Position numbers and translations under genes: made by a program
The notes under the pieces: model-generated
Databases searched by the model: none
The model's input: the letters and a program-made list of their open reading frames with translations, nothing else
Told to the model about the DNA's origin: nothing
Assembly (NCBI GenBank): GCA_945881885.1
Contig: CAMCVI010000009.1
Location: 23,423-87,422, forward strand
Source of the DNA: Chryseobacterium gleum
Lineage (GTDB): Bacteria; Bacteroidota; Bacteroidia; Flavobacteriales; Flavobacteriaceae
Direction: 5' to 3'
Length of the DNA stretch: 64,000 bases
Shown here: positions 16,303-25,037 of the stretch, in pieces
How positions within the stretch are numbered: the first letter of the stretch is position 1
Layout: every line of letters starts with the position of its first letter

Positions 16303-18018
16303 TTAATTTCTAACGTTACCTCTCGGTGTTTTTCTGTTAGATTTTGGTCCAACTTTAGACATGGCACATCTAAATCCGATATAATCTGTTGCCATATCTT
16401 GTGGGAAATACCTTCTAGATGCTGGATCTAACCAATAAGCTCTGTCTCTCCATGATCCGCCTTTGTATACTCTTACATTGTCGTCTACTAAAGTAGTTCT
16501 GTTGTCAGATTTATCAAATTGTTTTACTTGACTACCTGCGCTATCGGCCGAAATTTTATGTATTGGTGAGCTGTACATTCTTTTATTTGGATCTTCCTTT
16601 TTGTTTGCTTCTTCTTCATTGGCTCCAAAATCAAAATATCTAGTAGATTGTTTGTCACCATCTCTGTAGTTTTTATTGTCAGATGTAGAGAAGTTTTGTC
16701 TTAAATAGGTTTCATTTTCGTCAACTGGTATTTGAGCAAGCGATCCAGGGAAACTTCTAGCTATTACTTTACCAGTACTTAATGTGTCATATTTGATGTT
16801 ATCTTTTGTTACCATTTCTACTGTTCCGTCATCACCAATTTTATTTTTAGTGTATACGTTACCTCTAAAGTAGTTAAAGTCATTTGCTTCATCATCAATA
16901 ATTGGTCTGTAAACATCTTGTACCCATTCTGCAACGTTACCAGCCATGTCATACAATCCAAAATCATTTGCAGGGTAAAATTTAACTACTTGTGTAATAT
17001 CAGCACCGTCATCAGACCATCCTGCAATTCCGCCGTAATCTCCTTTACCTTGTTTGAAGTTAGCCAATTGGTCACCTCTTAATTTTCTTTTACCAGAACG
17101 AGTATATTGACCTTTCCAAGGATATTTTTTTTGTCCTTTGTAAATGTTATATTCTCTATTTCCTACTAAAGCCAATGCGGCATATTCCCATTCTGCTTCT
17201 GTAGGTAATCTGTATTCAGGTAAAATTATACCTGAACTTCTTTGTGCATATACATTTTTGGCGTCGGTAGGAGTTGCTGCAGCAGATCTTCTTCCAGAAC
17301 TTCTTTGTCCAAGAGGTTTTTTCAAAACTATATCATCTTTACCACCAAAAGTTTTGGAAGGTGAATTGATGTATGATTCTGTATCAAAATTTGATTCAGC
17401 AGTAACTTCTGCACTAATTTTATTTCCTTTTTTAAGGTAACCTTCTTTTTCAAGAATGTTTTCGTTTACTCGATTGGTTCTCCAGTCGCAAAATTCACTA
17501 GCTTGAATCCAGTTTACTCCAACTACAGGATAGTTAGCATAAGCGGGATGTCTTAAGTAATTGTTTGTCATCGTTTCGTTATATCCTAAACGATCTCTCC
17601 ATACTAATGTGTCTGGAACAACGCCATTGTAAATATTTTTGTAATTATCTTCTGTTGGAGGATAAACTGATTTTACCCAATATAAGTATTCTGCATACAT
17701 TAAGTTTGTTACTTCTGTTTCATCCATATAAAAAGATTGAACATGTTGCTTGGTTGGACTGTTGTTCCAATCGTGCATTACATCATCTTCCACTTTTCCC
17801 ATTGTGAATGTTCCACCTTCAATTGAGGTCATTCCAGGAGGTGTTTCTTGCTTTTGGTATTTAGTGTTGTATTGGAAACCACCGTTTTTATCGTTGATTT
17901 GCCATCCAGTTGCACTAGAACCACCTTTGGTGCTTCCACTTTTGCTACAGCTGGTAAAACCTATTGCTACAGTCAACGCTAGTAGCAATTTTAAAGACAT
18001 AATTTTAGTAACTTTCAT
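16303..18018 (-). CDS. gldJ: Gliding motility lipoprotein GldJ
   Basis: 571 residues. It has a lipoprotein signal (MKVTKIMSLKLLLALTVAIG, lipidated C24 in FTSC) and then a formylglycine-generating-enzyme-like (FGE-sulfatase) fold: SIEGGTFTMG, FYMDETEVTN, VGVNWIQASEFCDWR, LPTEAEWEYAA, DMAGNVAEWVQD and VYKGGSWRDR. GldJ is required for gliding and for stability of the GldK-associated type IX secretion ring in F. johnsoniae. The ATG at 18018 is chosen because it starts the signal peptide; the longer frame uses a TTG. It is divergent from porU and porV, the same neighbourhood as in F. johnsoniae. Confidence 0.94.
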   Translation of the reverse strand: MKVTKIMSLKLLLALTVAIGFTSCSKSGSTKGGSSATGWQINDKNGGFQYNTKYQKQETPPGMTSIEGGTFTMGKVEDDVMHDWNNSPTKQHVQSFYMDETEVTNLMYAEYLYWVKSVYPPTEDNYKNIYNGVVPDTLVWRDRLGYNETMTNNYLRHPAYANYPVVGVNWIQASEFCDWRTNRVNENILEKEGYLKKGNKISAEVTAESNFDTESYINSPSKTFGGKDDIVLKKPLGQRSSGRRSAAATPTDAKNVYAQRSSGIILPEYRLPTEAEWEYAALALVGNREYNIYKGQKKYPWKGQYTRSGKRKLRGDQLANFKQGKGDYGGIAGWSDDGADITQVVKFYPANDFGLYDMAGNVAEWVQDVYRPIIDDEANDFNYFRGNVYTKNKIGDDGTVEMVTKDNIKYDTLSTGKVIARSFPGSLAQIPVDENETYLRQNFSTSDNKNYRDGDKQSTRYFDFGANEEEANKKEDPNKRMYSSPIHKISADSAGSQVKQFDKSDNRTTLVDDNVRVYKGGSWRDRAYWLDPASRRYFPQDMATDYIGFRCAMSKVGPKSNRKTPRGNVRN

Positions 18019-18208
18019 ACTTTGTAGGTAATAATTTAAGTGCTGCAAGATAATAATAAACCATTAATATGCAACAAAAAAATAAAAAAAATTAAACAAT
18101 AAATTTAGAGTATATGTTGGTAAACGTAAAATTGTGCATATTATTATATAAAGTTATTTTAAAATTTATTATTTGCAATATTTTAGTTTATTTTGCGTTA
18201 TGATGAGA

Positions 18209-21200
18209 ATGAAAAAAAAATATTTACTATTTGTATTCGCTTCTTTTTTGAGTTTTGCTCAAAATACTAAAGATTTTTCAATTGTTTGGAATACAAATAC
18301 GTCATTTATTGTAGGAGATACAAAATATAATATTCCCCAATTTCAGTCTGAAAATTTTGAATTTCAGGTTGCGAAAAATACAATTTCTTATGTTAATAGC
18401 TTAAAAGTTACAGGCTTAATTTCTGAAAGCACTGTTGCTATTAATAATATTATTTATGAAACAATTGATGTTTCTTTATTAGGTGATTTAGGGGTGTCAA
18501 ATATATCCTCTAAAATTGATTTTAAATCGTTTTCATCTTACGCCAGAGATGAAGCATTTCTTTCGTTCCAGTTTAATCCAATAATTAAAGACAATTCGGG
18601 TTACAAAAGAGTAAAATCATTTACGCTAAATTATTCGGTTTCTAATGCTAACAGCACTTTTCAAAGCATTAATTCTATTCAAAATTCAGTTTTGGCAACT
18701 GGGTCTTGGCACAGATTTTATGTTGAAAAATCTGGGGTTTACTTAGTTAGTAAAAGTTTTCTTCAAAGTATTGGCGTGAATGTTGCAGTTGACCCAAGAA
18801 ATATTAAAATTTATGGTAATGGTGGTAGGATGTTACCTTTACTAAACAGTACAGCATATCCTATTGATTTGGAAGAAAATGCCATTCAATTTGTGGGCGA
18901 AGCAGATGGTGTTTTTAATGAAAATGATTACATTCTGTTTTATGCAGAAGGTATGGATACATGGAACGATGAGAGTCTAACGCACGTAAATCAGTTTGCA
19001 GATAGATCTTATTATTATGTAACTTCAAATGGTGCAGCAGGAAAAAGAATTCAAAATTATACAGAGCCTGCTGGAACACCAACTTTAGTACTTTCCAATT
19101 ATGATGGCTATCAATTTCATGAAGTTGATTTGTTTAACGCTGGAAAAATTGGCAGAAGATGGTTTGGTGAAAAATTTGATTTAGATGACAATCAGACTTT
19201 TCAATTCGTATTACCTAATTATACTTCGGGTTCACCCGTAAATTTTTCAGCGAATTTTGCAGCTGTTTCTTTTGTTTCCACTTCATTTAAAGTGAAAGCA
19301 AATGCCGTCGATATCGGAACTGTTTCAATTAATTCTGCTTCAGGGTCTGCATTAGGTTATGAAAATATTTTAAATACCACTTTTGTTCCTACTTCAAACG
19401 CTGTATCAATCGATTTATCATACATTAATAGTGGTGTGCCTTCTTCAAAAGGATATTTAGATTATATTATTTTAAAATATAACGCCGAACTAAAAGGTTT
19501 CGGCAAACAATTTTTGTTTTCTAATAATTTAGTAAAAACCAATATCGGAGTAGGACAATTTGTTGTTTCGAACGCCACAACTTTAAGATCGGTTTGGGAT
19601 GTTACAGATATATATAATGTTACAAAATTAGATAACACTCAAAATAATGTGTCTTTTAAATTGGCTTTAGGACAAGATAAAAAGTTTGTTGCGGTTGATA
19701 ATGTAGATTTTTATACTCCTTTGAGAGAAAATGAAACCAATGTGGCCAACCAAAATTTAAAAGGCACCATTTTTAAAAATAATCAAGGTCTTTTCCAAGA
19801 TATAGATTATTTAATAGTAACTCCATCGAGCTTGGTTGCTCAGGCAGAAACTTTGGCTAATTTCCATAGAAATAACTCAAATATGAATGTTAAAGTAGTA
19901 CCGCTACCTTTAATATATACTGAATTTGGAGGTGGAAAACAAGATGTCGCGGCTATTAGAAATTTTGTAAAATATGTTTATGATAATGCTTCAAATACAA
20001 CCAGTAAAGTTAAATATTTAAATTTATTTGGAGATGCATCGTATGATTTTAAAAACAGAATTAAAAACAACACAAATATCGTACCTATTTTTCATGGTTT
20101 TGATGTTTCTAATTCCTTAAGTCCAAATAACAGTTCAAATTTTTCTTTATTTTCTTCTTTCATGTCGGATGATTTTTTTGCGCTTATGGATAGCAACGAA
20201 GGGAATATGATAGCTTCTGCAGATTTAATGGATTTAGCTGTAGGCAGAATGCTAGTTTCTTCAAACACACAAGCTTCAGAGATGGTAAACAAAGTACTTG
20301 AATATCATGATGAAAAATCTTACAAAAGATGGAGAAATAACTTAGTGTATTATTCAGACGATCCCGATCCTTTTTTATCTGGAGATTATTTATTACAAAA
20401 AGATTTAAATGAATTAGCGGATGAAGTTTCAGTCGCCAACCCATTTTTTAATTCAAACAAAATTTTTACTGACGCTTATGTACAAGAAGTTAGCGCCGGT
20501 GGGCCAAGATATCCACAAGCAAAAAAAGCATTTATTGACGCAATTGAATTAGGCGCGTTAGTTTTAAATTATTACGGACATGGAAATGAAGAGAGTTTTG
20601 CAATTGAACGAATTTTTGAAAAAGCAGATGCACAAACACTTAATAATAGGTATAAATATCCTTTATTTATTACAATTACTTGTGAGTTTACCCGTTTTGA
20701 TGATCCAAATCGTCCAACAGGTGGCGAATACATGTATTGGAACAAAACAGGTGGCGCCATTGCATTATTAGCAACAACCAGACAAATTAGTCAGTCACTC
20801 GGAATTGATTTAAATGAAGCGATTTATGATAATTTATTTACGATGGAAAACAATTCCTATATTTCTATTGCAGAATCTCTTCGTAGGGCCAAAATTAGTT
20901 TGGGCGGTTCAAATAAACGAGTCGTTTTTTATATAGGCGATCCCGCCTTAAAATTAGCCATTCCAAAACCAAAAATAGTTTTAACAAAAATAAATGGTGA
21001 AAATATAAATACGACAACGCTTTCTTTACAAGCCTTATCTTTAGGAACTTTATCAGGAGAAGTTATAGATGAAAACAATACTTTAATAACCAATTATAAT
21101 GGAGATTTAGCAGTACAAGTGTATGATAAAAATTTAAATAGATTGACACTTGATAATGACAATGTTTCATTGCCACCCATTAATCAACCTAAGCTAAATT

Positions 21201-22072
21201 TTGTAAGCTTAGGAGAAGTAATCTACAGAGGAAATGCTTCTGTTGTAAACGGAAAATTTGAGTTTAGTTTCATCGTGCCACAAGATATTCAAATTCCTAT
21301 TGGAAATGCTAGAGTAAGTTTTTATTCCAAAAGTAACTCACCAATTTTGCAAAATCAAACAGGATACAACACGCAAATAAAAGTAGGAGGTGTAAATACT
21401 TCAGCTCCTTCAGATACTACGCCGCCAAAATTAAAATTATACATGAACGATACCAATTTTGTCAGTGGTGGCATTACAAATGAATCACCAATTTTTCTTG
21501 CGTTTTTAGAAGATGAAAACGGAATTAATACTGCAAGCGGAATTGGACACGATATTGTAGCTATTTTGGACAATGATGAAAACAATCCATTTAATTTAAA
21601 TGACTATTACGAAACAGAAACGGATAACTACAAAAAAGGTAAAGTTACTTATCCGTTCAGAGATTTAGCACCTGGTTTGCATACTATTTTGTTTAAAGCA
21701 TGGGATGTTTATAATAATTTAATTACTGCTGAAATTCAGTTTGTGGTTATTGGCGACGGTGATTTGCAATTAGAACGCGTTTTAAATTATCCAAATCCAT
21801 TTGTTAGTTATACCGAATTTTGGTTTAATCACAACAGGCCATTTGAACCTTTAGAAGTTCAAGTTCAGATTTTAACAATAACAGGTAAATTGGTAAAAAC
21901 CATAAACCAAACTGTTGTAAATGAGGGTTTTACTTCCAGAGATATTAAATGGGATGGAAAAGATGATTTTGGAGATAAAATAGGAAAAGGAGTTTATGTA
22001 TACAAAGTAACTGTAAAGTCAGCAATTACAGGTAAAAAATCCGAAAAAATTGAAAAACTTGTAATCCTATAA
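18209..22072 (+). CDS. porU: Type IX secretion system sortase PorU (C25 peptidase)
   Basis: About 1,287 residues from the ATG at 18209 (alternatives at 18200 and 18203). The signal peptide is MKKKYLLFVFASFLSFAQ. A beta-rich N-terminal region precedes a gingipain-type peptidase domain with catalytic H791 (NYYGHGNEES) and C825 (TITCEFTRFD). The C-terminus has its own T9SS-type sorting domain (LNYPNPF, then KGVYVYKVTV). PorU removes the C-terminal signals of T9SS cargo at the cell surface and attaches cargo to lipopolysaccharide. It is followed by porV, which anchors it, and is divergent from gldJ. The longest frame begins at a TTG in a near-consensus promoter region and is not favoured. Confidence 0.94.
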   Translation: MKKKYLLFVFASFLSFAQNTKDFSIVWNTNTSFIVGDTKYNIPQFQSENFEFQVAKNTISYVNSLKVTGLISESTVAINNIIYETIDVSLLGDLGVSNISSKIDFKSFSSYARDEAFLSFQFNPIIKDNSGYKRVKSFTLNYSVSNANSTFQSINSIQNSVLATGSWHRFYVEKSGVYLVSKSFLQSIGVNVAVDPRNIKIYGNGGRMLPLLNSTAYPIDLEENAIQFVGEADGVFNENDYILFYAEGMDTWNDESLTHVNQFADRSYYYVTSNGAAGKRIQNYTEPAGTPTLVLSNYDGYQFHEVDLFNAGKIGRRWFGEKFDLDDNQTFQFVLPNYTSGSPVNFSANFAAVSFVSTSFKVKANAVDIGTVSINSASGSALGYENILNTTFVPTSNAVSIDLSYINSGVPSSKGYLDYIILKYNAELKGFGKQFLFSNNLVKTNIGVGQFVVSNATTLRSVWDVTDIYNVTKLDNTQNNVSFKLALGQDKKFVAVDNVDFYTPLRENETNVANQNLKGTIFKNNQGLFQDIDYLIVTPSSLVAQAETLANFHRNNSNMNVKVVPLPLIYTEFGGGKQDVAAIRNFVKYVYDNASNTTSKVKYLNLFGDASYDFKNRIKNNTNIVPIFHGFDVSNSLSPNNSSNFSLFSSFMSDDFFALMDSNEGNMIASADLMDLAVGRMLVSSNTQASEMVNKVLEYHDEKSYKRWRNNLVYYSDDPDPFLSGDYLLQKDLNELADEVSVANPFFNSNKIFTDAYVQEVSAGGPRYPQAKKAFIDAIELGALVLNYYGHGNEESFAIERIFEKADAQTLNNRYKYPLFITITCEFTRFDDPNRPTGGEYMYWNKTGGAIALLATTRQISQSLGIDLNEAIYDNLFTMENNSYISIAESLRRAKISLGGSNKRVVFYIGDPALKLAIPKPKIVLTKINGENINTTTLSLQALSLGTLSGEVIDENNTLITNYNGDLAVQVYDKNLNRLTLDNDNVSLPPINQPKLNFVSLGEVIYRGNASVVNGKFEFSFIVPQDIQIPIGNARVSFYSKSNSPILQNQTGYNTQIKVGGVNTSAPSDTTPPKLKLYMNDTNFVSGGITNESPIFLAFLEDENGINTASGIGHDIVAILDNDENNPFNLNDYYETETDNYKKGKVTYPFRDLAPGLHTILFKAWDVYNNLITAEIQFVVIGDGDLQLERVLNYPNPFVSYTEFWFNHNRPFEPLEVQVQILTITGKLVKTINQTVVNEGFTSRDIKWDGKDDFGDKIGKGVYVYKVTVKSAITGKKSEKIEKLVIL

Positions 22073-22080
22073 AAAAAATG

Positions 22081-22088
22081 TATATTTG
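22081..22088 (+). promoter_or_regulatory. -7 promoter element of porV
   Basis: TATATTTG lies eight bases after the porU stop and 75 bases before the porV ATG. porV can therefore be transcribed independently of porU. Confidence 0.5.
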
Positions 22089-22163
22089 TCAATTCACTAT
22101 TAAAATAAGCATATTGAAATAAAACTACATCTGAAATAAATAAATACTAATTAAATCAAACAG

Positions 22164-23336
22164 ATGAAAAATCTAATTAAACTTTTAACAATTTTAGTAG
22201 TTACGCAATATACCTTCGGGCAAGAAAGAGTAATTACTACCGGAGTTCCTTTTTTATTAATTGCTGCTGATGCACGTTCTGCAGGTTTGGTCGACATGGG
22301 CGTAGCTACTTCTGCCGATGCCTATTCGCAACAATATAACCCATCAAAATATGCGTTTTCAAAGCAAAAGCAAGGATTTTCAATGAGTTACACACCTTAT
22401 TTAACTAGTATTGCAAATGATATTTCGTTGGGGCAAATAACGTATTTTAATCGATTCAATGATCGTATGGCTTTTTCTGGAAGTTTGCGTTATTTTGGTT
22501 TTGGAGATATCGAATTAAGAGAAACTGGTGATCCCAATGAAGTTCCTGTAATTACAAGTCCAAATGAGTTTGCGCTAGACGGTTCGTATTCGTTAAAACT
22601 TAGCCCTGAATTTGCGATGGGAGTTTCTGGTCGTTATATTCGTTCCAACCTAAAAATTGCCAACGCCACAACTGATGCTAGACCAGCTACTACTTTTGCG
22701 GTGGATGTTTCAGGTATTTATCAATCTGAAGAAGTTGCGTATGATAATTTCAACGGAAAATGGAGAGCAGGTTTTAATTTTCAAAATTTAGGACCAAAAT
22801 TATCGTATGACAATGATTTGTTAAATGAAAATTTTATCCCAGCGAATTTGAGATTGGGAGGAAGTTTTGACTTTATTTTAGATGATTATAACAAAGTAAG
22901 TTTAATAGGTGAAACTACAAAATTATTAGTGCCAACTCCTCAAGCGGTTACAGATTTAAATAATGATGGCGTTATTGATGCCACTGATAAATCAATTAAC
23001 AATCAAAATTATAGACAAATAAGTTGGACAAGCGGAATTTTTCAATCTTTCGGCGATGCGCCTAACGGTTTTTCAGAAGAGTTACAAGAGTTTACTTGGG
23101 CGTTAGGCGCTGAATATTGGTACCAAGATTCTTTTGCTTTAAGAACGGGTTACTTTAACGAAAGTGTAGAAAAAGGTGCCAGAAAATACTTAACATTAGG
23201 AGCTGGTTTTAAATATAATATCGTGAAAATAGATATTTCCTATTTGTTCTCAGCATCAAAAGTTAGAAACCCGCTTGAGAATACTTTAAGATTTTCTTTA
23301 TCATTTAATTTTGGAGACGAATACGATGATAACTAA
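22164..23336 (+). CDS. porV: Type IX secretion outer-membrane protein PorV (LptO)
   Basis: 390 residues. After a signal peptide (cleavage near TFGQ) it starts with the PorV signature VITTGVPFLLIAADARSAGL and DMGVATSADAYSQQYNPSKY, then alternates amphipathic beta strands to a C-terminal strand ending FSLSFNFG, typical of a FadL-like outer-membrane barrel. PorV shuttles cargo from the Sov translocon to the PorU sortase and is needed for most T9SS secretion. It lies directly after porU, with its own -7 box and a strong terminator downstream. Confidence 0.95.
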   Translation: MKNLIKLLTILVVTQYTFGQERVITTGVPFLLIAADARSAGLVDMGVATSADAYSQQYNPSKYAFSKQKQGFSMSYTPYLTSIANDISLGQITYFNRFNDRMAFSGSLRYFGFGDIELRETGDPNEVPVITSPNEFALDGSYSLKLSPEFAMGVSGRYIRSNLKIANATTDARPATTFAVDVSGIYQSEEVAYDNFNGKWRAGFNFQNLGPKLSYDNDLLNENFIPANLRLGGSFDFILDDYNKVSLIGETTKLLVPTPQAVTDLNNDGVIDATDKSINNQNYRQISWTSGIFQSFGDAPNGFSEELQEFTWALGAEYWYQDSFALRTGYFNESVEKGARKYLTLGAGFKYNIVKIDISYLFSASKVRNPLENTLRFSLSFNFGDEYDDN

Positions 23337-23356
23337 TAAAATATATAATTAATTTT

Positions 23357-23394
23357 AATCCAAATTCAATCTTTTTTGAATTTGGATTTTTTTT
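23357..23394 (+). terminator. Terminator of porV
   Basis: Perfect 13-bp stem AATCCAAATTCAA/TTGAATTTGGATT (23357–23369, 23376–23388) followed by a T tract. Confidence 0.85.
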
Positions 23395-23428
23395 CCAAAA
23401 AAAGTAAATTTTTTTAAAAAAGTCATTT

Positions 23429-23911
23429 ATGCAAGAAATACGAATAGAAACTAAAATAACTGTTTTTGAGTCATTTGATGAATTATCAGATTTGGAAAAA
23501 GAATACATGAATAAAGCCATAGAAATTAGAAAAAAAGCCTATGCGCCCTATTCGAAATTTTTAGTAGGTGCAGCTATTGTATTAGATAATGGTATAGTTT
23601 TACAAGGTTCGAACCAAGAAAACGCAGCCTATCCTTCAGGTTTGTGCGCAGAACGAGTGGTGATTTTTTACGCAGGAGCCAATTATCCTGAAAATAAGAT
23701 TGTAAAAATGTTTATTTCAGCCGCACCTTCAGATCGTGAAGCAACAACACCAATTCCACCTTGTGGTTCCTGTCGTCAATCCATTTCTGAATATGAAGTG
23801 AAACAAGATTTGCCCATCGAAGTTTATTTTATGGGATCAAATGGACCAATTCATAAGTCTGATTCTATAAAAAATTTATTACCTTTTATGTTTGATAAAA
23901 CTATTCTATAA
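23429..23911 (+). CDS. cdd: Cytidine deaminase
   Basis: 160-residue zinc enzyme deaminating cytidine and deoxycytidine in pyrimidine salvage. The active site follows the tetrameric-enzyme pattern: C73-A-E75 in GLCAERVVIF and C112/C115 in PPCGSCRQS, with YAPYSKFLVGAA upstream. The first ~25 residues are an acidic extension before the core. It lies between the porV terminator and the pdhA promoter and appears to be monocistronic. Confidence 0.93.
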   Translation: MQEIRIETKITVFESFDELSDLEKEYMNKAIEIRKKAYAPYSKFLVGAAIVLDNGIVLQGSNQENAAYPSGLCAERVVIFYAGANYPENKIVKMFISAAPSDREATTPIPPCGSCRQSISEYEVKQDLPIEVYFMGSNGPIHKSDSIKNLLPFMFDKTIL

Positions 23912-23995
23912 CGTTTTCGCTAATAAAAATTAAAATAAATTGATTATTTTTTTAATTTAAACAGTAATAAATTTTTAGAATAAAATACGTTGTAG

Positions 23996-24003
23996 TATTT
24001 TTG
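23996..24003 (+). promoter_or_regulatory. -7 promoter element of pdhA–pdhC
   Basis: TATTTTTG is a perfect -7 box. Its last base is the first base of the GTG that would start the longest pdhA frame. The true start is therefore taken as the ATG at 24033. Confidence 0.6.
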
Positions 24004-24032
24004 TGGTTCGTAAAAAAAATAAAAAACAATAT

Positions 24033-25034
24033 ATGAAACCAATTACAAAAGAAGTATATCTAAAATGGTATGAAGACATGCAGTTTTGGAGAAAGTTTGA
24101 AGACAAATTAGCTGCTTTATATATACAACAAAAAGTAAGAGGATTTCTTCATTTATATAATGGACAAGAAGCCGTTTTAGCAGGTGCATTGCACGCTATG
24201 GAGTTAGGTGGAAAAGATAAAATGATTACCGCTTATAGAAATCACGTGCAGCCAATTGGTATGGGCGTAGATCCAAGAAAAGTAATGGCAGAATTATTAG
24301 GTAAAGTCACCGGAACTTCAAAAGGTATGGGTGGTTCGATGCACATTTTCTCAAAAGAACATGGCTTTTATGGAGGACATGGAATTGTAGGTGCTCAAAT
24401 TCCTGTTGGTGCAGGTATGGCTTTTGCTGATAAATACTTTGAAACAGGTGGCGTTACATTAACCTATTTTGGAGATGGAGCAGCACGTCAAGGATCTTTA
24501 CATGAAGCATTTAATATGGCTATGTTGTGGAAATTACCAGTTGTTTTTATTTGTGAAAATAATGGATATGCCATGGGAACTTCTGTAGAAAGAACGGCGA
24601 ATCATACAGATATTTGGAAGTTAGGTTTAGGATACGAAATGCCTTGCGGACCAGTTGATGCTATGAATCCTGTTAAAGTAGCTGAAGCTATGCATGAAGC
24701 CATGGAACGCGCTAGAAGAGGTGATGGACCAACTTTCCTAGAAATGAAAACTTACCGGTACAGAGGTCACTCTATGTCAGATGCGCAACATTATAGAACG
24801 AAAGACGAAGTAGAAGAGTACAGAAAAATTGATCCAATTACTCAGGTTTTAGATATTATAAAAGAGAAAAAGTACGCTACTGAAGCAGAAATTGAAATTA
24901 TAGATCAAAGAGTAAGCGATTTAGTAGCTGAATGTGAAAAATTTGCTGAAGAATCTCCTTTCCCAGAAGCACAACAATTATATGATGTGGTTTACGAACA
25001 AGAAAATTATCCATTTATTCCCCACAGACTATAA
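24033..25034 (+). CDS. pdhA: Pyruvate dehydrogenase E1 component, alpha subunit
   Basis: 333-residue thiamine-diphosphate enzyme subunit that decarboxylates pyruvate within the pyruvate dehydrogenase complex. Key segments are YRNHVQPIGMGV, GGSMHIFSKEHGFYGGHGIVGAQ, the ThDP-binding GDGAARQG followed by ENNGYAMGTS, and the phospho-loop-like YRYRGHSMSDAQHYR. The ATG at 24033 is chosen because the GTG at 24003 overlaps the promoter. The E2 gene starts 3 bases after the stop, so the two are co-transcribed. The E1 beta gene is not here and must be elsewhere. Confidence 0.95.
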   Translation: MKPITKEVYLKWYEDMQFWRKFEDKLAALYIQQKVRGFLHLYNGQEAVLAGALHAMELGGKDKMITAYRNHVQPIGMGVDPRKVMAELLGKVTGTSKGMGGSMHIFSKEHGFYGGHGIVGAQIPVGAGMAFADKYFETGGVTLTYFGDGAARQGSLHEAFNMAMLWKLPVVFICENNGYAMGTSVERTANHTDIWKLGLGYEMPCGPVDAMNPVKVAEAMHEAMERARRGDGPTFLEMKTYRYRGHSMSDAQHYRTKDEVEEYRKIDPITQVLDIIKEKKYATEAEIEIIDQRVSDLVAECEKFAEESPFPEAQQLYDVVYEQENYPFIPHRL

Positions 25035-25037
25035 ATT

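Noticed and set aside
24003..24032. GTG start for pdhA ten codons upstream
   Set aside because: The GTG begins on the last base of a perfect -7 box. The ATG at 24033 matches E1 alpha N-termini.
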